This document shows, in pieces, positions 22,577-35,752 of a stretch of DNA of 64,000 nt (its first letter is position 1; each line of letters begins with the position of its first letter). Source of the stretch: Cliona cf. orientalis (Eukaryota; Porifera; Demospongiae; Clionaida; Clionaidae). The notes beneath the pieces are model-generated. The model saw only the letters and a list, made by a program, of their open reading frames with translations. It was not told the origin of the DNA and did not search any database. The stretch spans positions 124,001 to 188,000 of the forward strand of contig OZ005694.1 of assembly GCA_963930775.1 (NCBI GenBank), in the 5' to 3' direction. The position numbers were made by a program, and so were the translations under genes.

Positions 22577-25500
22577 ACACACACACTATTATGTGTGAAT
22601 ACTGTACTTGGACTATCAACAGATCACTAAAGCTAATAGAGCTGTTTGTACATCTGAAACACAAACGCACCACAATTCACCTCATTTCCTAATACAGTAT
22701 AGCTACAATATCAGCACATTTGAAGTCTCTAGCACATGCACATATTCATGTAGTAGTCATGGAGACACAACCAAAAATATACCTGGGTCACTAGGAGTAG
22801 GTTCTGCAATGAAATATTGCTATATATGTTGAAAATAAAAGTTATCTCTAAAATATGTGGCCCAGCCCGTGTCATTTATCTAAATAACTGCCTAAATGCT
22901 TGAACTAGAGTAGCAACCAAAATTTAATTTTTGATAGAGAAGACTAAATTCATCAGACACAGTAGAAGGCAAAAAAGTGACATTTCCATGCAGTACTGCT
23001 AGTTAAATGGTGTGATGGGTGTAGCTCACTCCCCCTCATAATCACTGCCTCATCATACTAGCCTAGGCTTAAAATTAATGAGTACTATTTGAACCTAGAA
23101 AGAATTAAATGCCGAGTACTTTGTATCCAAGGAATAAACTCTCTAGCACTGTATATGCTCACATACAGGTATGTGCTTCAATTTCCTTCATGGCTCTTGA
23201 AAACCGGCTTCAACCTGAAACCAGCATTAACTGTGGCATCAACACTAGTCATTACTTACACACATCCATCCCAGTTAGCTACATGTTAATTATTGTTTCG
23301 TAATTGTCTTGTTAGTCCATGACCCCCTCTGAGTCTCATTATCAGCCTACCATAATATTATTGTTATGTATATAGCTGATAAGTTTGGTTGCTAGGCAAT
23401 GGCCAACAATTTACAATGACGGCTATTAATAAATTTTTTTTGTGGGTAGCTGGGAAGGCACTAGCTAATCTAGATTTATAATCCTTGCACTCTCTCATGC
23501 AGGCCCAGCCCAGTGAATTCTGTTTCTCATGGGCAAGCGATTTAAAAATTCAGGTAGCTACCCCAAGTATCCCTGGGAAATGTACTTATTCTCATGACTA
23601 AGATCAACATTAATGTTCAAATGCTATCCCCAATAATTAAGATGTTATAAAGATTAAGTTTTCAATTAGCTACAACTTTAGTAGCATGATTAGGGACTCA
23701 GTATGTCACTAGGACTACCACAGTGTTAACTGTATCTCAAATTTTGTTCTATACAAGCTCTATGTGTGACGTAGAACTTGATTTCATGTTGATAAAATAG
23801 TGTTTGATAAAATACGCTTTATTAACCCTCGGCGCATGCGCTAGGGGTACAGTAGTGTCTGTGTGTGTGTGTCTGTTATCACGCCAGCTGCTATACATAC
23901 CTGGTTTATACGATGCAAACAAGGCACCATTAGGTTTTTTACGGCATTTTCAAGATATGAATTGTGTGGATTTCGTTGAAAACGCTTCGTTCCAAAATTC
24001 TGGCAACATTTGCTGACCACCATGGCCTTCTTTGCTTCTTGACGAGCTCTCGATCGATGAAAGAGACAGCGATGACTTCATTTCAAGATTAGTAGTGTGT
24101 AGCTCTAGCAATAGTTCTTGTAACTAAACTGACTCATCACAGATCACAGTAGGCTATCAACTATGCTTCCGCTTGGCTTTACTTTGTACTAGATCTGCTG
24201 ATCTGGCATGCACGTGCTACTATTACCTAATTGCATGCAATCTGCATTAGTGCATTCTTGTGGTTACCTTTTACAACTACACTGTACACTATACAAGTAA
24301 CAGTGTTACTTGGCAAATTTGCAATATGCAGACTAGCTATTGCTATTGCGCCGAGGGTTTTGCACCATAGTGCTTCTTCTTGATATGTGGTGCACATGTT
24401 GGTAGCAAATAATTCACATTAACTTTTGAGTGAATACTATGATATATGCATGTATGATGATGGCACATACATACATACATACATACATGCTGCAGCTCTG
24501 TGTGGTTATAGTTATCAACTTTAATATCATTTTCATTTTTAAATTTTCAGCTACTAGGCTCATGATGGTACGTAGCTGTAGACACACAATAATAATATAC
24601 ACATAATTCAGTCACAAACGCACATAATTCAATATGATAATGTCATCTATGCATGTACACCCACAGAAACACTCTGACTGAGACTTTCAATACAACAGAT
24701 ACGGAGAAGGTAAATATAAGATCTATGAGAATGAATTAGTGCTAATTTACAAAACATTATGCTAAGTTTACGAATCATATAGTTATGTCAGCTAGCTGTG
24801 GAGGAATTAACTCAAAACAGGCTATATCACGTTATTTATACGTAGGAACAGCACAAAGACAGGGCTGGTGACAGGTGACCTAGTATATTGATCACAAAAG
24901 AAAGTCCGTATACAATTAGTGGAGTGGGATTGATGACCTACACAATGGGCTGCTTCATGGCCATAGTGGAATTGTGACTATCAACTTATTGCCTTTCGGG
25001 TTGTAAAATTATGAACAGCTAGGAAGCCAGAGAGATAATGAGAGGTAATTGCATGGCTACTATAGGTATTCAGATGAGGGTCATCAGGAATGAATGATGA
25101 GCAACATCTATTCCATATCCTATTCAAGGCTGCTGAGCTTGCAGGCAGCTCAAATCAAAGCATCCACATTAGACTAGTCCAAAGCTAACCACTACATGTA
25201 CACATTGGACAAGTAATGGTGTATCAATTCCAATTTAGCAATAGTAGAGCTGTAAACACAGTTACTTGAAGTGTTGGAATTAAAACATGAAATACTATAC
25301 ATTGCATGTCACAGCATGAAGCTTCAAAAGCAGGTGTTAAGGTGCAATTGATAACTGTTTTGGCCTAATTTCAATTTTGAAAAATGCGTGTTTTTCTGGT
25401 AAAGATCGTCAATAGCTCCATATATAAACGTTATGAGAATTCGTAAAATACTAATTTATTGCGTTAAATTGGATCATGCATTGTATTCCATTAACTATGG
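22577..25500 (-). repeat. Paralogous unit 2, B segment
   Basis: From about 22840 on it is nearly identical to 61538-64000 at a constant offset close to 38700, including the inserted MITE. It is clearly more diverged from 44830-46740 and 53486-55660, which lack that MITE. No intact exon is visible. Confidence 0.85.
23822..24378. mobile_element. AACCCTCGGCGC TIR element
   Basis: Ends AACCCTCGGCGC and GCGCCGAGGGTT are perfect inverted copies (23824 and 24361). Comparison with the empty sites at about 46025 and 54690 shows the inserted block extends about 18 bases past the right TIR (to near TGCTTCTT). It starts with GCGCATGCGC next to AGGGGTA, as in the elements at 4471 and 56121. A TG run lies near 23862. 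Confidence 0.8.
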
Positions 25501-26510
25501 TATGTATCAATTGTTTACGAGTCATAATGGTGAAGCCAGCAGCAAATTGTACTCTTTGTACTCACCAACTGTAACTTTATGATTATCCTGAGGATAATGC
25601 TTAATACTACCGTAGGAGTTCCACAATTATGCCCCCCCCCAAACTGATAGTTTTACTATAGTGGAATAATTTGCTAGCACTATTTATTAATCCTACTCAA
25701 AAGGTTCATACATGTAACTATTATATACATCCAGTCTAATTAAGCTTAAAAAGGAGTATGGATGCAGCTCGGCTATTAATAGAATGCTATTCCATATTAT
25801 GCAATCATTGGTATTGTAATGCATACCCATTGTCTCATCAAACGTATCAGTTGTCGCTAATTTGTAAGCTAATTCAACGTTTCTGTGTCAGGAATTCATA
25901 CATGATGGCATGGGAAAGCTTAATACTAATAATAACATGCATGATAACACTTAGTATGAGCCAGACAGCAATGGACAAGTTCACTGCTTTAAATCACACA
26001 ACAGTGAACCAAGAATCTTCCACAGAATCTGCTGAGACTCACAGCTTCTGGTCAGGTTACTAACATCATACCACAACCCACTCAACAGGACAGGCTACAG
26101 TCTAGAGGACTAGAAAAGTTTCAGCTAAAGTAAGTAAAAAAAAGAGACTGAAGGGAACTCACATGCAGTGATATTAATGAAGAATGGGAATCAGGTTCAT
26201 TCACAGCACATGGACAAAGGCAGGAGAAGAAACTAGTCATTAGAAGCATAATAATTACAAATTAAGCATGCATTCATTGTGTCAATACAATACAATACAC
26301 GTTGATTTATTTCCCATTATGTCAAGGCTGAGCAATAGCTTCACACAAATTATTACTGAGTACTATAAATGATGCCTAAAGGTGGACTGGTAGCCACAAC
26401 TCTGTGGCCATATATATCTTCCCCTCTTCCATCAACAGCTATCATTATAGCAATAATATTGTGATTAGTAAAGAGCCAAGTCATTCAGAATACTATTACT
26501 ATACTGTAGT
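25500..26510. other. Diverged repeat, no intact gene
   Basis: 25510-25620 matches 58660-58760. 26240-26345 is a decayed, inverted-reading copy of the exon at 18050-18150. A 101-codon frame at 25758-26063 has no recognised domain or splice context. Confidence 0.4.
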
Positions 26511-29400
26511 TACAGTGGTTTGTACATGTGAAACACAAATACAACACAATTCACCTCATTTCCTAATACAGTATTGCTATAATACTAGCAGATTTGAAGT
26601 CTCTAGCACATGAACGTATAGTAGTCATGGAGATACGACCAAAAATACACCCGGATCACTGGGAGTAGGTTTTGAGATGAAATATTGGTATGCATGTTTA
26701 ATGTGAAAGCCGTATACTCATCACTTGCGTAAAATATGTGGCCCAGTCCATGTCAATGATCTGAATAACTGCCTAACAATAGTAGCAGTCAAAATTTAAT
26801 TTGATAGAGAAGACTAAGCTCATCAGGTACAGTAGAAGGCATAAAATTGGTGATGTTTCCATCCAGTACTGCTAGCAGAACAGTGTGATGGGTGTAGTTG
26901 CCTCCACCCATAATCACTGCCCCATCATGCTAGCCTAGGATTAAATGATCACCCTTTATTTTAATCTAGGAAGAAATAAAATTTAATGCCGAGCACTTTT
27001 TGCTTAAGGAATAAATTAGAACTCTCTAGCGCTGTATATGCTCCAATACAAGCACATTGTCAAGCTTTTATTTCCTTCATGGCTCTCAAAAACCAGCTTC
27101 AAATTGAAACCAGCGTTAAAATGTGACCTGTGTATATTCATGCAGGGTGGTCCATGCTAAGATATCCTAACATTAATTCAACTAGCTACAACTTGATTAG
27201 ATACTCAGTGTGTTACTAGCATTATAAGCTGCAGCTCTATGTGGTTGTAGCTAGCTTTCAACTTTGTTATCAATCTTATTTTATTCCCAACTCTATAAAC
27301 TTTTGACTAGATGGTACATAGCTGTAAGCACACAATAATAATTTACACATACAATACAACAGGTATGGAGAAGGTAAACGTAAGATCTACGAGGGTGAAT
27401 TAATTTTACAGAACATTGTACTAGATTTATATATCATACGGTTATGTCGGCTAGCAGTGGAGGAATTAACTCGTCTAATCAGAGGAAAAAGAACAGTAAT
27501 AAATTAGGTTACATTTTGCAGTGGTGACTCCAGCCTCCTAACAGTGGTTTCCTCAGCTCCGTGGTCAAGCCAATTAAGGCTACACTGATATTACTAAGAG
27601 CAGTGATGAATCCTTATTATAGTAACAGTATGTATTAATAGTGATAGGCTGGGAAACCATTACAAGAAAATAGAACAAACATGCAAGCAAAAGGAATAGT
27701 GACGCATGGCATTGCATGCATGATGCTAATAATAAAGTATACCCTTTCTTTGCATTGAAGGGTAAGTGTAGGTCGTACCAATCTGTAGGCAAAGCTAATG
27801 TCAACAAAATTTAAGTGATTGGGCCACCACCGAGTGTGGACAAATATTGTTGGAGTCAACTTTAGCTGGGCCAGGAGAAGCATTTACAGGAAAGAAGAAG
27901 GCTAGAACAGACTAGAAGTCTATAATTATCTATGTTTATGAGATATTACTTCATACTCATTAATTATTCGTGAAACTGTATCCATTAACATTAAAACATT
28001 GAAAATAATTTCTGAGTATTTCTAATTCCTCATTTCAACTACAAACTAACAGTTTACCCTGTGTACAACACTTCCCATAAATTTGATTCGATCAGTATTG
28101 AGAGCTAGTTCTGTTCGTTGGCCCTCTCGTAGATATTGAATGAGATGTGAACATTTTTTAATCCGTGAGGCTCCCAAGGCTTCCATAGAGATATGCATGA
28201 TTGCAACAAAATAGAATCATAGCATAAAATCAAGGATTGAGACAAACTGAAGCTTCATAGTGATATTAGGAAAGAGATGGCAGTACTAGAATAGGATGAG
28301 ACTATCAGTTACCATAATATACCATGTAATAATGAATTAATAATAACAAAAGTTGAAGGAAAAGTAGGGATGATAGTGCAAAAAAGTCACAAACAAGAAT
28401 TGTAGTGATATCCCTACGCTTGCCTTCTCAGTAGCTATATGGGGCACAGGAACAACCCCTCACAAATCAAATATAAGAATTTCTCCCACATACAGAGCCA
28501 AAAAGACTGAAAGGATAGCATCAACTGAATCAACATACTGAATCAAAAGTATCCACTTCCTCATAATAATAATAATATTATTATGGGAGTCAACATCAAT
28601 GATAATACGTGCACAATAATAGAGAAAAGCAAGCGTAAGGATGTAGAGTGCATGTCATTATCCCTGAACTGTAAATGAAACAATGTGCAGTATATATTGC
28701 ACACACTAGTATCATTACTGAGCTAAAATTCATTAATGTCCCATAACTATAAATGCCAGCCAGACATCATTGCATACAATTAAAAATTAACAAAACACTG
28801 TGATAATCACATCATCAACAATAATAATAATATTACTATACAAACACAAAGATATATTGCACCAGGAGACAGCAGATCATGTATCATAATATGCAATACT
28901 GTATCACGACCATAAACCAGGAAATTCCATTACTTGCCCAGTGCTACTGCATACACATCTCATGTACGTAGCAGGTGTACAAATTGCCATACCCACAAAT
29001 TTCCTCACTGCACGGTGGCATAAAGGATGAGAACGTATACTCTAAACATTATGACATTGTAGTATTATATCACATAAATTAAATATTATGATACCAGATG
29101 CTTTATATAAACATTTTATATTTTTAGGTGCTGATAACACTATTATGGGAGAATTCTGCTTTCAAAGCTAGTTGCTTGGGTAGCTGATATCATTAAGACA
29201 ATGAAATGATGTGTAATCTCAAACGAGACATAGATTCACACAAATCTGGCACACTTTCATAGTAGTTGAGTAGAGTGCGCTTCTGATTGTAAATCATGCC
29301 AAGCTTACAGTACCAGAATCTGATGAGACTATCAGCTACTAAACAGTTTTCAACGTCATATACCACACCATAACCCATGATATTATAAAGAGTTAGTGAT
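26510..29400 (-). repeat. Paralogous unit 3 (B and C segments)
   Basis: 26510-27540 is B type and 27560-29400 C type. The SPGPAKVDSN exon is near 27850-27895 after acceptor TTTCCTGTA-type sequence. 28740-29080 aligns with 41630-42070, but the ankyrin exon found there at 41699-41800 is missing here, with the flanking intron sequence retained. Confidence 0.7.
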
Positions 29401-30330
29401 ATTTACCAGAGGATAAAATAAGGTTTTCAAAATGGGTGGCCATGATGGCCAATCAATTCCCAAATTGGTTGGTCATTTGCTCCATTTACAAGGACATGCC
29501 ACTGAGTCCAGATCCCTTGCTATCTCTAGTTTATGCTTGTATAATTGGGAGTACATGTGCTAGTGGGCTGTACTAGGAAACAACAAACGTGGTCAATTAG
29601 TTTAACCACAGGTAAATTTTAACATTTTGCACAATAATTGCACTCTGACCTATCATGTTTGGCTACTGAGAGATCGAACTAAACAGCAAGAACGATCACA
29701 AAGGAGCTCATTTGCTCCTAAAAAATGTAAGATAAAATTCTAGTGGACTGTATAAATGAGAGTAGATAGCTATTTCTATCCGAACCATGCAGGCAGGTAG
29801 TTGTATAGCTTTGGAAACTTTTGCCTGGATACTATGACCAACCAAAAAATTGCTTGTCAATGAGCAGCCATCTGGTTGAAATGCATGGTAAATGGCCGAT
29901 GGCTGGCTATTATTTTGTGCTCTGGATGTGGAATCAGGTCCTCTCATAATACATAACATTATAGTCGCAGGAAGAGTGGGGGGGGGCACTAACCACACCA
30001 AGAGCTGCTGTAAAGCAGCTCCATATTAGGGGAGTCTGGGGGCATGCCCCCCCTCCCCCCCCCCCCCCAGAAAAAAAATTTTTATCCATACAATCCCTGA
30101 TGATTGAATCTAGGGGACCATGGAGTAAAATTCATTTAGCTATGAACAAATTCTTATTGATTCTATCTTCTATTAGTTTTTTTATCAGTCCTTTTCTTCA
30201 CCTGAGAATCCAGCTAACTATACTCAGAGTTTGCTGGAAAGTTTAGTATCACATACATGTAGCTATTTTGTACGAATGTAGCACTCGGGGTAGTTAATTG
30301 ATACTGGATAAGGTAAACACTAATGTCCGA
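29400..30330. other. No supported gene
   Basis: Non-coding; a short hairpin GAGCTGCT-GTAA-AGCAGCTC lies at 30002-30021, and a C run of about 14 lies near 30055-30068. Confidence 0.4.
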
Positions 30331-30439
30331 TTTGTGGCATCAACACACATCCATCCCAGTTAGGTACATGTTAATTATTGTCTTATTAGCTCTTGACCCC
30401 CTCTGAATCTCATTATCAGCCTAGCTACGATATATTATA

Positions 30440-30512
30440 ATAGTTATCTGACAGTAATTGGGGTGCATGAAATGCATGGTCAAATGCACTACAATTACTG
30501 TCAGATAACTAT
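30440..30512 (+). ncRNA. 73-nt near-perfect hairpin
   Basis: Two perfect 21-base arms (ATAGTTATCTGACAGTAATT... and its inverted copy) plus an inner GTGCAT/ATGCAC stem, leaving a loop of about 15 bases. The block is absent from the other B copies, so it is an insertion here. Geometry fits a microRNA precursor; a tiny inverted-repeat element is the main alternative. Confidence 0.35.
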
Positions 30513-30626
30513 TTTGTTGGTGGTTAATCTCTATTCATCATTGGCCTACCTTATGATGACCCACCCCCTTCCTGTAGCCGGCAAATTGCCTATAAAAACT
30601 TTGGTTGTTAAGCAACTACCAACTAG

Positions 30627-31215
30627 TACCGTATCCTCCCGATAATAAGCCCCCTTCGAAAATAAGCCCCTCCCCTCTTTGACCTTCAAGTTCTTGCACA
30701 GGTATGTTTGCCTCGATTATAAGCCCCCCTCCCATCAAATAGACTGCACATATACACGTACGCGAGCACGTATGCATACGTACGTAACCCCGCCCTTCAA
30801 TTGACTACGAGTACAAAGATGATGGCGGCTTTTAGAAAAGCCTGTTTTGAAGTCATTCTGTTATAATGGCACTTCTAGCTTGGCAAAGACACTTATGAGC
30901 CTGTCAAGATGCTTTTACTTTCCTCTAAAGACGTACACACACGGAACAACAAGTCCTTTTCCCATATCGCCGATCCTCATGTTGCCGTCTACTTCACAGG
31001 TCATCTCGCTGCCGCTCTTTTAGAGGAAAAAATAGCAAACTCTGGATATTTCCCGCGGTACGTGACCAATGATGGTGGCTAAGGGGGGCTTATATTCGAG
31101 GGTAAGTGCATATTCGAAAATAAGCCCCCTCCCCAGTCTAGGTCATGTCTACTGTTGAAAAAGGGGGGGGGGGGGGGGGGGGGGGGGGGGGGCTTATTTT
31201 CGGGAGGATACGGTA
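30627..31215. mobile_element. TACCGTATCCTCCC MITE
   Basis: Starts TACCGTATCCTCCCGATAAT and ends with the inverted form (GGGAGGATACGGTA), with TA at both outer edges. TAAGCCCC words repeat inside both ends. A 30-G run lies at 31163-31192. Decayed relatives lie near 25612 and 58750. Confidence 0.85.
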
Positions 31216-32529
31216 TTATGAATACCCTGATGTCTGCTATTAATAAACTTTTGTGGGTGTTGAAGATAGCTGTGAAGGCACTAGCTAATCTAGATTTATA
31301 ATCCTTGAACGCTCATGCAGGCCCAGCCCAGTGAATTACATGTTTCATATGGGCAAGTGATTTAAAATTTCAGATGTAGCTACTCCAAGTATCCCCTTGA
31401 AGAAATATACTTATTCTCATGTGATTAGGATCAATATTAATGTTGAAATGCGATCCCCAATACATTGGTGTAGATATAGGGGGTTTGGGGGCTGAAGGAT
31501 CCCCCCCCCCCCCCCCCCCCCCAAGAGATGTTCAGGCTCTACACTGTATTTATTAAGAATGATTAGTTGTTGACTGGTACCAAATGCTTGCTTTTGTAGA
31601 TATTTTTAATAACAGCACAGAAATTTTTCGTGCACTTTGTGTGCAATAATATAATCAAACCCTCACATTACAAATTGTGTCTATACCCATGCATTGCCAA
31701 TAATTATGATGTTACGAAGATTAAATTTTCAACTAGCTATAACTTGATTAGATACTCAGTGTGTCACTAGCATTATCACAGCGTTGTGTCTCTAATTTTG
31801 TTCCATACAAGCTAGTAACTCTATGTATGGCATGGAACTTGTTTTCAAGTTTATAAATTGAAATAAATTTTGATAAAAATACAATATCTTGATATGCAGT
31901 ACATGTTGGTAACAAATAATTCACATTAGCTTTTAAGTGAATATTATGATACATACACGATGATGGCACATACATACCTTAACGAGATGTTTGTTTGCGG
32001 GTACTAAATTTAGTGAATTTTGTGATTTGCCCACGAAAATAAAATAGTGAACATATCTAATGTTAATTTCAACTCACTAAAATGAATTAAGCGCACTATT
32101 TCCAAAATCCACTAAAATTTGTGCCTGCAAATAATCATAGCTCTAAGGTTCATGCTGCTGCTCTATGTTGTTGTAGCTACCTATCATTTTTGTTATCAGT
32201 TTTATTCTATTCCCGACTCTACAACCTTTCGCCTACTAGGCTCATGATGGTACATACCTGTAAGCACACAATAATAATCTACACATAATTCAGCCACAAA
32301 TGCACATATTTAAATATGATGATGTCATCTATGCATGTACACACACAGAAACACTCTGACTGAGACTTTCAGTACAACAGATATGGAGAAGGTAAACACA
32401 AGATCTACGAGGGTGAATTGATGCTAATTTACAAAACATTGTACTAGACTTATAAGTTATACGGTTATGTCAGCTAGCTGTGGAGGAATTAACTAAAACC
32501 AATCAGAGGAAAGAGAACAATGAATTCGA

Positions 32530-34100
32530 TTAGATTTGCAGTGCTCAGTCCAGCCTTCTAACAATGCTATCCTTGGCTCCTTATTATCGTAAGAGTTTAT
32601 ATTAATAGCGATAGGCTGGGAAGCTATTATAACAGATTTCAATGAACATGAAAGCAAAAAGAATAGGGACAAAATTGGTTCCCCACATAATAACATTAAT
32701 ATGTATGATGCTAATAATGAAGTATACTCTTCCGTTGCATTGAAGGATTATTAAGTGTAGGTCGTAGGTAGACTACCAAACTGTAAGCAAAAACTGATGC
32801 CAAAAACATTTAAGTGGTTGGGCCACCACCGAGTGTGAACTATGGCCTCAAAAAATCATTCGAGTCAACTTTAGCTGGGCTAGGAGAAGCATCTACAGGT
32901 AAGAAAAAGGCTAGAACAGACTAGAAGTCTACAACTATCTCTGTTCATTTCATGCTCATTAATTATTTGTGAAACAGTATCCATTAACCTTAAAACATTG
33001 CAAATAATTTCTAAACATTTCCAATTCCTCATTCCAATTACAAACTAACAGTTTACCCTGCGTACAGCACTTCCAATCAATTTGATTCAGTATAGTTTTG
33101 TTCGTTGGCTCTCTCCTAAATATTCAATGAGATGTGAACACACTCGATTACATTGCGTGATCATGAAATATAATCTCAGTACTATGCTCATATGATTATT
33201 TAATCTGTGAGGCTCCCAAGGCTTCCTTCCATAGAGCTGTGCATACAGTTATTGTGATTGCAGCACAACAGGATCATAGGAGAAAAGCAAGGATTAAGAC
33301 AAACTGAAGCTTCATAGTGATATTAGGAAAGAGATGGTAGTTAGTACTAGACTAGGATGAGACAATCAGTTACCATAATATACCATATTATTATTAAAAA
33401 CAAACAGTAACAAAAGCTGAAGGAAAAAATAGGGATGACAGTGCCAAAACGATACAAACAAGAATTGTAGTGACAATCACATACATCTCTACGCTTACTT
33501 TTTGAGTAGGTATATGGTGAGCAGGAACCAACCCCCCACAAATCAAACATAGGAATTTTTCCCACATACAGAGCCAAAAAGATTGAAAGGATAGCGTCAA
33601 CATACTGAATCAACATACTGAATCAGAAGTATCTGCTTTCCCATATGGGAGTCAACATCAATGATAATACGTACACAATTATAGAGAGTGCATATCGTTA
33701 TCCCTGAACTGTAAATGAAACAATGTGCAGTATATATTGCACACACTACTATCATCACAGAGCTGGGGTGAATTAAAGAACATTAATGTCCCATAACTTT
33801 AAATGCCAGCTAGCCATCATTCCATACAACTTAAAATTAACAAAACACTGTAATAGTTACATCATCAACAATAACATTATCAAAAGAAAGATATATTGCA
33901 CCAGAAGGCAGTAGATAATATACAATGCTGTATTACGACCATAAACTAGGAAATTCACACAAATCTGGCACACTTTCATGGTAATTGAGTAAAATGCGCT
34001 TCCTATTATAAATCATGCCAAGCTTACACAAACAACTCATTCATGTGATTATTACGTGTGGGATTTACTATTCATACAGGATGGTCCCAGCTCATGTGAT
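32530..34100 (-). repeat. Paralogous unit 4, C segment
   Basis: Contains the SPGPAKVDSNDF-type exon near 32860-32895 and the clearest hydrophobic exon of the family at about 33400-33545. As in unit 3, 33770-33960 aligns with 41630-41950 but lacks the ankyrin exon. Confidence 0.7.
33400..33545 (-). pseudogene. Hydrophobic (transmembrane-like) exon of the family
   Basis: Minus frame reading GGLVPAHHIPTQKVSVEMYV then a strongly hydrophobic stretch (TTILVCIVLALSSLFF). Versions with frameshifts are near 28440, 21160 and 48690. A juxtamembrane segment followed by one membrane helix fits several receptor types, including class C GPCRs (GABA-B-like), but the match is too short to assign. Confidence 0.3.
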
Positions 34101-34298
34101 CATTAATAATTATTTTATGACAATAGCTGCTAGTGGTTGAAATTTCTTTCTCACAGGAGAAAACCACACTTCCCTGCAATAGCATGGCATGCTTGTCTAT
34201 TGTTATGGGAAGCGCAGATATTATGACTGCTATCATTAGTTATCTATTCATTGATTAATTATTCACACATGTCAATGCACTAGTTGTGTCTGTGTGTC

Positions 34299-34435
34299 TG
34301 TCACCCCTTACAATTACTGGGCTCTATAGAAGCACCTGACATGTATTCAATTTAGTACAAGAGAGAAAGAAACATAATCTCATAAGCTCTGTGACTGGCT
34401 AACTCGACGCGAGCCTAGTAACGCAAACTGTAACA
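34299..34435 (+). mobile_element. Candidate gypsy 5' LTR with tRNA-Leu primer site
   Basis: TGTCACCCC at 34299 and AACA at 34435 are acceptable LTR ends. One base later, TGGTGTCAAGAGTGGGAT (34437-34454) resembles the primer-binding site complementary to tRNA-Leu used by many Ty3/gypsy elements. No 3' LTR is found. The exact left boundary is uncertain. Confidence 0.45.
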
Positions 34436-34689
34436 CTGGTGTCAAGAGTGGGATAGCTACTGACCCAGGAGGAGCTGAGGGCAGCACAATAAGGAGACTC
34501 GGACCTCGAGCCCCTACTTCAATGGGATGAAGCTGGTGACGACAAACCACCTTGGCAGACGGCTGCACCCTACAGTGAAGTAACAAATTAAAGCTTATTG
34601 GATGCAGTGGGAGAGCCTTGAGTTGAAAGCAAAGATGTCAATGCCTATGTGCTTCCAGATGGGGTTCAGCAAGGAGATACGAGCCTCGC

Positions 34690-35088
34690 TAAGCTAGTAC
34701 AACGTTGGAGCACCCATGGAGTGCCTGGCTATTGACTTTCTCGGACCACTTCTGCAGAGCAAACGAGGCAACAAATACATCTTGATCGCAGCCAACTACT
34801 TCATGAAGTGGGTGAACGAGGAGGCAGTCACAGTGGCTGAAGTTTTAATTCGAGAATTCATCAGCAGATTCAAAATCCCTCTGATCCTGCACTCTGACCA
34901 GGGGTGGAATTTTGAGAGTGCTGTGTCTTCAGAGATGTGCAAGCTGCGAGTCGCTAAACCAGGACCATTCCCATCCACCCACAGTCTGACAGTATGGTGG
35001 AACACTTTAACCGTACCCTTGAGGCTCAACTCTCAAAATTTGTTGAGGATCACCAATAAGACTGGGATCTCAAGGAATCTCTCGCAGG
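34690..35088 (+). pseudogene. Ty3/gypsy integrase core fragment
   Basis: The frame from 34716 reads AIDFLGPLLQSKRGNKYILI and, further on, HSDQGWNFES, giving the first two acidic residues of the integrase DDE core. A frameshift near 34960-34985 moves the continuation (HPQSDSMVEHFNRTLEAQL, with the catalytic Glu) to another frame, followed by a stop. Gag, protease and RT are missing between the primer site and this fragment. Inactive remnant. Confidence 0.8.
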
Positions 35089-35505
35089 GGTGCTACTCGT
35101 GTTGTGATATTCACTGGAATTCTTACAGCAACTCTATGTCGATATCTTGAAGAATAATCTCCTTCCATTCTTGGAGGCTGCATATCCAGATGGCCACCAA
35201 TATATGCAAGACAATGATCCCAAGCACACCAGTCGGTATGCTCAGTGGTGGTATGAAAACAAGGAGATCAATTGGTGAAAAACACCAGCATCTAGCCCTG
35301 ATCTTAACCCAATTGAGCATATTTGGCACACATTGAAGGAATTCCTGTGCAATGAGTACAAACCTCCCAACCTATCTGAACTAAAACAAGGTATAAAAGC
35401 ATTTTGGGAATCACTAACTCCCGAAATCTGTAGCAGATGTATAGGATATCTGAAACAAGTAATTCCTAAGGTTGCAGAAGTCAATATAGGACCATTTGGT
35501 TATTA
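35089..35505 (+). pseudogene. Tc1/mariner transposase C-terminal half
   Basis: Directly abuts the integrase fragment. The frame reads ATRVVIFTGILTATLYVDIL, then QDNDPKHTS (second catalytic Asp region) and SPDLNPIEHIWHTLKEF (the third catalytic position of Tc1-type DDE/DDD transposases), ending with TAA at 35503-35505. A TGA interrupts it at about 35276-35278 (INW then stop then KTP). The N-terminal DNA-binding domain and first catalytic Asp are missing. Inactive. Confidence 0.85.
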
Positions 35506-35752
35506 ATTTTGTCCTTTTTTTAATTTAGTTCTCAAGGTATGTACATGTACGTTATCTACTTTACTTTATTGTGATTATTATCAGTGGTGGGTGGGGATCA
35601 CTCGCACCTTTGAAGAAGTGTTCTTTAGAAATCTGTATTGGTATGAAAAATAGGATCATATATCAATTTGTTTAGGCCTAATCAGCATATCCATAAGTAT
35701 TCGTGTCATTTTAATCAGAGCTCTGTGTTGGTTTCATGGGTCGGTGCCTGGG

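Larger units (their letters stand above)
30330..32530 (-). repeat. Paralogous unit 4, B segment, interrupted
   Basis: B-type sequence broken by the hairpin at 30440-30512, the MITE at 30627-31215 and a 22-C run at 31501-31522. It resumes at 31215 with the GCTATTAATAAAC block that follows the TTTGGTTG block in other copies. Confidence 0.7.

Noticed and set aside
22192-22584. 130-codon minus-strand ORF in the foldback element
   Set aside because: Arises from reading the inverted arm; has Lys/Glu runs from GAGGAGG repeats and no splice logic.
34380-34586. 68-codon minus ORF opposite the LTR and primer site
   Set aside because: The plus strand explains this sequence as gypsy leader.
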